Program-made: the position numbers and the translations under genes
Notes under the pieces: model-generated
What the model was told of the DNA's origin: nothing
The model's input: only the letters and a program-made list of their open reading frames with translations
The model's database searches: none
In this document: positions 56,390 through 64,000 of the stretch, piece after piece
Position numbering within the stretch: the stretch's first letter is position 1
Layout of the letters: every line of letters begins with the position of its first letter
DNA from: Branchiostoma lanceolatum
Lineage: Eukaryota; Chordata; Leptocardii; Amphioxiformes; Branchiostomatidae
NCBI RefSeq assembly: GCF_035083965.1
Contig: NC_089727.1
Span: 9,677,501-9,741,500, forward strand
Direction of reading: 5' to 3'
Length of the DNA: 64,000 nt

Positions 56390-59360
56390 GCGCGCGCGCA
56401 CACACACAGACAGACATGCAGACACACACGCACGCACACATCAGGGTTTAACATCTGCCACTGGCTTTAATAATGCAATATGCCTTGCTTGCAGTATGGA
56501 AGAAAACACTGCAGAAAGATATGGCAACTAGCAGAATCGTCATGGCTTCTGAACTGACCTGTCCTCGGAGTTCCTGAACCTTGAGAAGCATGGTAGTCGG
56601 AGTCCTAGCGTACCGGAACGGAACTGCCCCAGTCCGGCACCTATCATACCCCTGGTGAAACAAACATCAGACAAGAAGAAAAGACTTAATATCCCTGCAC
56701 TGTTTCTCATTGCTCCAACGTAATTCATGAAGAGTATTCGTTTGTCCCATTAGAGTGAAATAGGTCCAAACTTTTGACAACTTTGTTCTATCTGAACCTA
56801 TCAGATTCTATCAAACTAGAGCTGGTGTGTTACGGCTTACGCCGAAAGGCTGTAATACCGGCTATACAGATACAGATACTAGATTGGGAAAGGGGAGGTG
56901 GCATGTCATGATGCTGTAGTCAGAGCACAATAACATAAAATCAACCGATAGAAAATCTACAGGCAAAAGAAAGATACTACACCGGTATCAGAGATTATAG
57001 CAGTGGTGTGTCAATATAACTTATAATTTTTCGTTTTCGAAGTTTAACTCTTACTATGAATTTTTTGTATTCGAGCAAAAATTGTCCAGTTTTGATGTCT
57101 CACCCCATGTGGATCATGGGTCCTTCCGGTCCGACTGGCAGCCCGCTGGCGACCGCGCATGCGCATGAGATGAACTTGACTATGAATGTTTTGATGTTGA
57201 AGATCTGGTGCACGACGGTCCCGTTCAGATAACCAATCAGCTCCGGGAGTCCAGACCCTGCCGCTGCCGGGGCCAGGAACTGGTCAGGAGGGCAACGGTC
57301 ATTACATTAACAGTTGAAATTAGTCCATTAGGGTTCATATGCCATTTCCAAAGCGGAGCCTGGTCGGGCAGCTTGTGGGATGATATAAAAGGCAAAAGAC
57401 ACAAAACGTAAAAAGATATTCCTAACCATACTCCTATATGCTCCTATATTGTGTATTTTCTTAATAAGCATTTTCTTATTTTCGTTTTCGCAAACTGCCC
57501 GGCCGGGCCCCGGAATGGAAATGGGACTGTAGCATTACTTGGATGGTAACGTGTTTACGCATTTTTCCGTCTCCAGAGCAATGGCGGTTTCAATATTTTA
57601 AAACCTAGCAAATTCAAAAAACTGTTACGCTATAATAATCTTACCACAACAAGGCCAGATCCAACGATGACGAAAGCGACGCTGAGTCCAAGCACCCAGC
57701 CCCAGGTCAACAACAACTGGTCTTCCTGTGAACAAGTGGAGACCAACAAAGTTAGTTGTTCGTATTTACAAATGTTTATCCCAATAACGAATTGACAATT
57801 TGTGTACTTTATGTCGGACCTTTTTTTCTCAGGAAGAATCCCGTTGGCAACGGTGAAGAACACATAAAGCTTTAATACGGGGCTTCATGTATAGGTACTG
57901 ATACACTTTAAAACGCCTAATACACTTACCTCTAAGTAGTTTCTGGCCTGGGCCCACTTGAGGTTTGCCAGGACGTCGATGACTTGATGCAGCAGGAAGC
58001 CCGTGAAGCCGACTGCGAAGCCGATCAACCCCATCATCACCCACCGGTCCCAGTCCAACCTGTATGCGGGGTGGAGTTAGGGGAGGACGGCTTTCACTGT
58101 TTGGTTGTTCGTTTGTTTGTTTGTTTGTTTTGCATAACCGGTTAACCACCTTTAGGCGTAACACAACAGTTTTCGTACAATACGTACAAGCTGCGTTAAT
58201 CCACTCACACCGGGATGCCCCATTCTTTTCTATAAGTGCGGTGGGTTCTTTAACGTACTTGCGTTGTGGCTCTCCTCAAACACGGGACCTCCGGATTTAC
58301 GTCCTATTTGAGAGGGTGTCCCTAACCAAAGTTATTGATTGCTTGGTACTCGTTTTCATCTGAGATGAGTGCGAAAATTAGCTTTTTCCAAGAGCACAAC
58401 GTTGCGGTTTGCTGTCTGAAAATTCGACTACAGCTTGAACCGACGACACCTGCATAACTAGAAAACAGCAGTCTTCGACAAAAACGCATCAACTCGAGCT
58501 CTCCATATATGTATGTTTATGTCATACTAGTATTGGATCAATGTAAGACTACGTTGATATGAATACCACTGCATTGACACAGTTGACCTGGAACCACCAA
58601 TCATTGTACGTAGCTGCGCGGGTCAGTGTTTGATATCAAACAGAGGGATTTGTTATACCGGTTTGCTTTTGGCGTAAACCTTACAATCGGAAAGCAAACA
58701 AAAACAAAAATTCCTGTGATCAGCCGACCAAAAAATTGCATGTTGTGTATGGTTACGACCAACCAGGAGTAAACAATGTTAAAATCCTTGGTATTACATG
58801 TGCCAACCAAATATATGTATATATGAAATATTTCTGAAAGTCATTGAAAAAACTTGATACCTTCATGAATTCATTCAATGGTTCTGTTGGTAATCTTGGA
58901 ACTTCGTGTCTTTATCGTGTCTTTAATACTTCTTACTACATGTAGATCCTGTCTTTAATACTTAAAAAAACTATTTATCAAGTTTATTACTGCGTCACCT
59001 CTACGTTTTCAATACTACTACTACGTTTTTAAAGTAATACTGTACAAACAATAATTCAGCCATTTGTACTGCAAAAGTTTGTTTTCAATGAATAAACCAT
59101 TCCTCTCACCATGTATCTTCTTACCTGTTAGCCTGTCGCTTGAGCCAGTTCTTGTAGACGACAGAGTGGGAGGGCAGGTAGTCCAGACTTTCATACTTGG
59201 CGAGTTCTTCTCTCTCCTCCTTGGTATAATGATGGTTGACGTACCGGCTCTCGAACTCTCGTCCCCTGGCGAAAAACCCGCCCTCGTCCCCAGAGGCGAG
59301 GTTGGTGTCGTCCTCTTCTGGAGGTGGTCTCTGACTGAGGCTGTACGTCTGTCTCCTCAT
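48264..59360 (-). CDS. CLCN7-like: CLC-6/7-type chloride/proton antiporter, 15 common exons plus alternative last exons
   Basis: CLC-6/7 proteins are endo-lysosomal 2Cl-/H+ exchangers. Minus-strand exons: 59360-59125, 58059-57930, 57725-57645, 57279-57104, 56651-56559, 56212-55969, 55343-55161, 54683-54589, 54173-54034, 53696-53525, 53000-52814, 52322-52153, 51405-51226, 50682-50580, 50289-50194, then 49348-49043 (863 aa) or 48554-48264 (858 aa). The N-tail has YESLDY, as in human CLC-6/7. Anion-binding motifs are GSGLPE (157-162) and GPEGP with gating Glu at 201; the family norm is GKEGP. Proton-glutamate region EE is at 267-268, so exchange is more likely than channel behaviour. Exons 8-9 encode a Cys-containing luminal loop with N-E-T and N-G-T glycosylation sites. 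CBS1 spans exons 13-14; CBS2 is in the last exon. The ATG at 59360 is the first in frame. Confidence 0.92.
49043..49348 (-). CDS. CLCN7-like: CLC gene proximal alternative last exon (CBS2, version 1)
   Basis: Acceptor ccgcag, then 101 codons from QPYVNQSAS to MVFWV and TAA. The core is GMRHLPVVDCGNHVVGVITR. The tail is longer and polar (SELRQTMMMNGHASLKELTE). About 490 bp separates it from the distal version. No obvious splice donor precedes the stop, so it should act as a terminal exon. Confidence 0.8.
   Translation of the reverse strand, partial: QPYVNQSASCVRDNFSLHRAYLLFRAMGMRHLPVVDCGNHVVGVITRKTLMGFNLEERLTSKLQSELRQTMMMNGHASLKELTEQSNDVVTKAENKMVFWV
51608..51912 (-). mobile_element. tRNA-derived SINE, most complete copy, in CLC intron
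   Basis: The minus strand starts gatgtccccgtggcgcaagc ggtaacgc (tRNA-like A-box region) and has gcgttcgaacctc as B box. Then follows the body with acatgttgtaagggattgca and ctctgcacgtaaaagaaccc. Related copies are at 1108-1240, 42978-43170 and, partially, 58195-58320. Confidence 0.75.
52468..52610. repeat. Foldback-family copy in CLC intron
   Basis: gttgaactgcaatttccaac acaaaaattggagttcccaaa and ccaactccagtctttgtca match the left part of the element at 33413-33694. A complementary gacaaagactgga stretch follows. Confidence 0.6.
53276..53465 (+). repeat. ~68-bp tandem repeat in CLC intron
   Basis: agaagtggtagct...acgan cgaaggaaaaggcag repeats two to three times (about 53292, 53360, 53430). Confidence 0.7.
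55690..55770 (-). mobile_element. tRNA-derived SINE head in CLC intron
   Basis: The minus strand contains gtgtagtccagtggttagca (A-box region) and, about 40 bp later, gggagtttgaatcccagctg (B-box region). The rest of the element runs toward lower coordinates (about 55540). The anticodon arm is irregular, so it is not called as a tRNA gene. Confidence 0.55.
56360..56437 (+). repeat. (AC)n/(CG)n microsatellite in CLC intron 5
   Basis: acacac...(gc)n...cacacac tract with a perfect ~26-bp alternating CG core, between CLC exons 5 and 6. Confidence 0.95.
58195..58320 (-). repeat. Partial SINE copy in CLC intron 1
   Basis: tctataagtgcggtgggttc tttaacgta and ggatttacgtcc resemble the body of the SINE at 51608-51912, strongly degraded. 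Confidence 0.45.
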
Positions 59361-59700
59361 GCTGGAACACTGACCAAGACTGCCGGGTTACTAACTGAAT
59401 CTTACTACGGACGAAAGCTCTCTTGTAACCCCTTTAAGACGGCGGTAGGCAAATGGGCGTTGCCCTTTGGCTCTTGTGAGTAACGACTGAAGGGCTGAGG
59501 ACATGTTGTGTCAATAGATGGTGCAAAGAGTGTGACAGGTGAACACACGAGGCTTAGCGCAGCTTTGGCACTCAACAACCGATCCGGTCCACTACTACTG
59601 TGTAATTAGCATACAAAGACCACGCCCGATAGGTCGTTAGTGGACTCGGAGACACTTCGTTCTAGAGGTCGGGTGGTTCTGAGGTCGCGTCTGGGAGGTC
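59361..59700. other. 5' UTR/promoter-proximal region of the CLC gene
   Basis: This is the sequence directly upstream (to the right) of the CLC start codon. No TATA box or clear initiator was found. It ends at the minisatellite. Confidence 0.4.
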
Positions 59701-60780
59701 GGGGGACCAGTGGTAGACTGTGTTATGACTAGAGTACGGGAGACCAGTATTACAGTGGTACAGAGACTATGTTCTATACTAGAGTAGAGGTCGGGAGATC
59801 AGTGTTACAGGGGCTGTGTTCTAGACTAGAGGACGGCAGACCAGTGTTACAGGGGCTGTGTTCTAGACTAAAGGACGGCAGACCAGTGTTACAGGGGCTG
59901 TGTTCTAGACTAGAGGACGGGAGACCAGTGATACAGGGACTGTGATCTAGACTAGGGACGGGAGACCAGTAGTACAGGGGCTGTGTTCTAGACTAAAGGA
60001 CGGCAGACCAGTGTTACAGGGGCTGTGTTCTAGACTAGAGGACGGGAGACCAGTGGTACAGGGACTGTGATCTAGACTAGGGACGGGAGACCAGTAGTAC
60101 AGGGGCTGTGTTCTAGACTAAAGGACGGCAGACCAGTGTTACAGGGGCTGTGTTCTAGACTAGAGGACGGGAGACCAGTGGTACAGGGACTGTGATCTAG
60201 ACTAGGGACGGGAGACCAGTAGTACAGGGGCTGTGTTCTAGACTAAAGGACGGCAGACCAGTGTTACAGGGGCTGTGTTCTAGACTAGAGGACGGGAGAC
60301 CAGTGATACAGGGACTGTGATCTAGACTAGGGACGGGAGACCAGTAGTACAGGGGCTGTGTTCTAGACTAAAGGACGGGAGACCAGTAGTACAGGGGCTG
60401 TGTTCTAGACTAGAGGACGGGAGATCAGTGTTACAGAGAGTGTGTTCTAGACTAGAGGACGGGAGACCAGTGTTACAGAGAGTGTGTTCTAGACTAGAGG
60501 ACGGGAGACCAGTGTTACAGAGAGTGTGTTCTAGACTACAGGACGGGAGATCAGTGTTACAGGGGCTGTGTTCTAGACTAGAGGACGGGAGATCAGTGTT
60601 ACAGGGGTTGTGTTCTAGACTACAGGTCGAGAGACCAGTGGCACATTGGTACAGGGACTGTGTTCTAGACTAGAGGACGGTAGGCCAGTGGTGCAGCGAC
60701 TATGTTCTAGACCTGAGCCGAGGACGGGGGACCAGTGTTACAGGGGTGTGTTCTAGACTAGAGGATGGGGACCGGTGGTA
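59700..60780 (+). repeat. 42/41-bp minisatellite with higher-order structure
   Basis: The unit ttctagactagaggacggga gaccagtgttacaggggctg tg is repeated about 25 times. A 41-bp variant (ctagactagggacggg) alternates with two 42-bp variants in part of the array, making a 125-bp higher-order unit that recurs at about 59940, 60065, 60190 and 60315. The frame at 60428-60673 is a repeat artefact of pure 42-bp units. Confidence 0.92.
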
Positions 60781-63700
60781 CAGGCCATGGGCTGCGTGGG
60801 GTGGGGGTCGGTTAGTGGTACCCTTTTAAGGCAGCACAAAGGACTAACCACGTTGACCCAAATATTCAAAAGAATGATTTATTGTCTACTCCACATCGCC
60901 ATTCTGAAACGAGCTGAGTTGACAACCCCACGTATACTCGTTACTACCCAAGACAGTACAACCCAGAACGTTGCCGCTCTGCATTGTGTTCACTGACGTT
61001 TGTCCTGTGAAAAATTACCAATTAACGTTACCTCCCGCACCTATGCGGTTTTAAAGGTAACCGAGGCGGCGTGGCAAATTAGACAAAGTACCCCTCAACA
61101 TATTTCATGCTGAAGCAGGATTTATCTATGATTTCCGAGAAAAGGCTGGACTTCCACGTATGTGACTGTACAGCTTTTACCATTTAAATACAATTCATCA
61201 AGAATTGAACAATCCCCCGCTTCTATCATCTGAGCTCGTCCAACTTTTTCTTGTGTTAAACATCACAGTGAAAGCCTGCTTCAGACCCGAAATGTACAAG
61301 CACAGATGAATTTTCAAGTCATATCGCCTTATATATGTATCTTCAATGGGTAACAAATGGCAAGATAAACAAATGACGTTATGTTATCAAAACATTTGAA
61401 TCGACCTTATCAATGCAACTTTATGGGTACGAATATACTAATAACCATTTATGACTCTATAGGATTACAACTTGCAGGTATAATAAACAACTGGTGTGTC
61501 GACAATAATTTACAAAATGATTGGGAGGGACTGAGTTCAATGATATGCACATTTCAGTCACTTTTCGTGGAATTTCAAGACAGTTGAATTTTTGAAACAG
61601 TAACGCCGTGAAAACAGTCCACACGGAAGTACTTGAAAAAAAAAATACGTGACACTTAATGATTCAACTTTCTACTTCGTTAGAAAAACACACACTTTCT
61701 ACAGTGTTTCAATGGGCGAAAACATACCTTCCTTGGTAGAATTCGTATTTAGAGAACAACTCCACGATGTGAAGGAATCTTATCCAATCTTGCGTTGTTT
61801 TTTCCCCGGTGTGTTTACTCAAGACGGACCCTTTATAGCAACGCCGTGCTGAGTTCAAAGGTAGGTAAACAGGTCCCATAATGTGCACCTGTCGTTGTTA
61901 AACATGGTGTGTGTAACGTTGGGTAACATAAATTCGTGGGGTACTTAAATTCGCGATTTTTCGAAAACGGGGTATTTAGGGATATGTGCTAGATGCAACA
62001 TAAGTAATACCGCTAGAAATGCAAACCTGACAGACTTACGTATTCAGAACACTGTCTGAAAAGCTTCGATAAGCATGCATTATAAGGCGACGAGGTCAAA
62101 AACTCTCCGTCCCTTATTGGAACAGTCTGAGGGCTTCGTGGGAGAATTACACAACATGGTTGTCGGCTGGTTTATAAGAAAAATGTCACATCCGCTTCCT
62201 GCTAAACACAATTATTTACAAGACAACTTAGTACAATCTCTTTTGCTAACCCGCAACTGGATTCTAAGTGTGATCAATCATCAAAACTCCTCTCTGTTGC
62301 TACAACCTACGGCACGTGTATTTTCCCGCCGCCATATTGGAAACACATAGTAGTATTACCATTGCTACGGCATCCAGCTAACTTTCCATGAATAATGTAA
62401 CGTTACACGTTGCCCGATGAAGACGATGGGCCGACTTTGAGTGAAGTTCTACCGACTCAACACACGGGTTGTTCCCGAACTGGCCTGATGTGTGCGGTAC
62501 GGCCGTTTTTTCGTGTATTTTTTTTACTTGGACACGTCTATATCCATAGCACTCTCCTCAAGCCAAGGATGGAACGAATAGCTGCTGTATAAAATGTGAT
62601 TAGCGGTAAGATATTCAAGACGAATCTTCTCTCCCGAATTAATGTGCCCCCCTGTCCGACAGCACTGTCATTGTGCGTGCGGCGGACGGTAGTTTCAAGT
62701 TGAAATATTATGGTGTCAGCAAGACTAGAGACAAAATCTACCAAATATATGATTAGTGCAAAGATAGTACATGATACTGACAGAATTATAGAAAAAAAGG
62801 ATGGTTTATTGTTCTGCTAGATTGATTTCAGTCAACCATTATCGGAAAAATCCCGAATTTATGTTACCCAACGTTAACTTTTTTGTGTTTCAACATCTCA
62901 TGTCGGCGTGTACCGTTTACGATAGCCTGGAGTCCAGCCTTGTTAGCTTTGGCACCCACTCACAAGGCTGGGCCAAAGCTAACAAGGCTGGACTCCAGGC
63001 TACGTTTACCAGACTTTTGTCCAGTAGAGGAAAACTTTTGACGAACGAAACAAAATTCTTAAATCTTTGTATGTCTCCGAGCTTGCCATCTAGAACATAC
63101 TTAGCGAGACGTAAGTATCTACGTAATTGTTTTAAAGAGTGTTATCTATTTTATTACAGGCTTTATTGAAAAGGGGACCTTTTAAAAAGTAGGAAAAGTT
63201 TGTGATAGTTTCCCCCATATGCCTCTATTGTTCTCACTGATAAGTGCACGACCGTTTGGTACAATTTACGTCACTGGTACTGATTAACAACACACGAAAA
63301 GTAAACGTGACACGTAATTTACAACTCAACTCATTGAACTTTGAACTTCAAAAGACCCAAGTCGGCTTCGGCATACAACAACAACAAAAGTTACCTTCAT
63401 GATCATAGGGTGAAAGAGTATAGAAAAGGGCGGTAAAACAAGGTAAGGTTCTATTCAGATAGTAGTTTAGAACATTGATTCCACCGGCGGCAATGTAGGA
63501 TCTTTTATATATGAAACAGAGAGAAGGGTCTAGTTGAAATGGCATGTCTACTTGTTATGTAACCAGGAAATAACTTTTAGAAAAGGGTGTGTTGAGTTGT
63601 TGTCAACTATGAGAATGTATTACATGTATGTCTATCTATACTGGCATAGATACGTTATAGGAACTTCATACAGTTCTCTTAAGTGATAATTGTAAGTTAT

Positions 63701-64000
63701 GAGTCACGTAGAAAGGGAAATTTCATTAATGTTTTATACGAACATGTCTTTCTTCATAAACGGTATTCATATATCACTTGGCTGTGTAGAGCGGTCTTTG
63801 CTTAAGCTATTCGCGATCAAAAATGTTGCCTGCGTTCTAGACAAATAAAAGTACAATGCGTAACACACTATATGACAAGAACATATTATCAAACTTCTTA
63901 AGTTATGCATGAATGTATAACATAAGTATCAATATTCAAATGACCAAATGATATTTACTTTTTATCGATCAGCTGTACCGGTCTCCACGTGACTATATGT
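60781..64000. other. Right-hand region without a recognised gene
   Basis: AT-rich, with only short open frames lacking recognisable domains. It holds the palindromic element at 62923-63002. A small GC-richer stretch at about 62310-62350 carries cacgtg and a gccgccatattgg (YY1-like) sequence and could be a distal promoter for the CLC gene or a promoter of a gene outside the window; unsupported otherwise. Confidence 0.4.
62923..63002. mobile_element. 80-bp palindromic element, family of 31198-31293
   Basis: Arms tagcctggagtccagccttg ttagctttggc and their complement surround an 18-bp centre. Flanks carry a 7-bp direct repeat cgtttac (62914-62920 and 63003-63009). The terminal 25 bases align with those of the 31198 element (tagcctg.agtgccagcctttttagc). 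Confidence 0.8.

Noticed and set aside
60428..60673. 81-residue repetitive frame (LQRVCSRLEDGRPV-type units)
   Set aside because: It follows from the 42-bp minisatellite period; neighbouring 41-bp units break the frame and there are no coding features.
62310..62350. CACGTG plus YY1-like word as a TFEB/CLEAR-controlled promoter of the lysosomal-type CLC gene
   Set aside because: It lies nearly 3 kb from the start codon, the site lacks the full GTCACGTGAC consensus, and there is no transcript evidence; noted only in the region entry.

Overview
The window is nuclear DNA from an intron-rich invertebrate, most likely an amphioxus (Branchiostoma-type). Supporting this: short GT-AG exons separated by 0.1-2.7 kb introns, deuterostome-like protein families, and a heavy load of short tRNA-derived SINEs, foldback/MITE elements, minisatellites and (TG)n tracts. 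The species call is an inference; no organelle, bacterial or viral gene was recognised. Exon models were built by hand from splice signals, reading phase and protein family similarity. Phase closes in every model.

Layout. (1) 225-7497, +: the last 15 coding exons of CCDC22, a coiled-coil subunit of the CCC/Commander endosomal recycling complex; its 5' end lies outside the window. (2) 9293-20383: three METTL7/TMT1-type membrane-anchored thiol methyltransferase paralogues. One is on the minus strand; two are on the plus strand in tandem. The middle one carries an in-frame TAA in exon 1, although its other exons are intact. (3) 21605-26013, +: a STEAP-family metalloreductase in seven exons, 531 aa. 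(4) 29082-34190 and 41444-47386, +: two tandem ASIC/BASIC-type proton- or ligand-gated sodium channel genes of the DEG/ENaC superfamily. Each has ten exons with the same intron phases. (5) 48264-59360, -: a CLC-6/7-type intracellular chloride/proton antiporter gene with 15 common exons and two alternative last exons, each encoding its own second CBS domain. (6) 59361-64000: a 42/41-bp minisatellite just upstream of the CLC gene, then sequence with no recognised gene.

The genes do not form one pathway. Themes are membrane transport and redox (STEAP, ASIC, CLC) and tandem duplication followed by local sequence exchange. Two paralogue pairs (METTL7-like exon 2, ASIC-like exon 1) are nearly identical in single exons and diverged elsewhere, which points to short gene-conversion tracts. 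The most notable items are the alternative CBS2 terminal exons of the CLC gene, the GVS selectivity-filter triplet in both ASIC-like channels, the nonsense codon in the middle METTL7-like gene, two small inverted-repeat insertions with clear target-site duplications placed directly at splice donors of the ASIC genes, and a tandem duplication of a splice donor in the STEAP gene.
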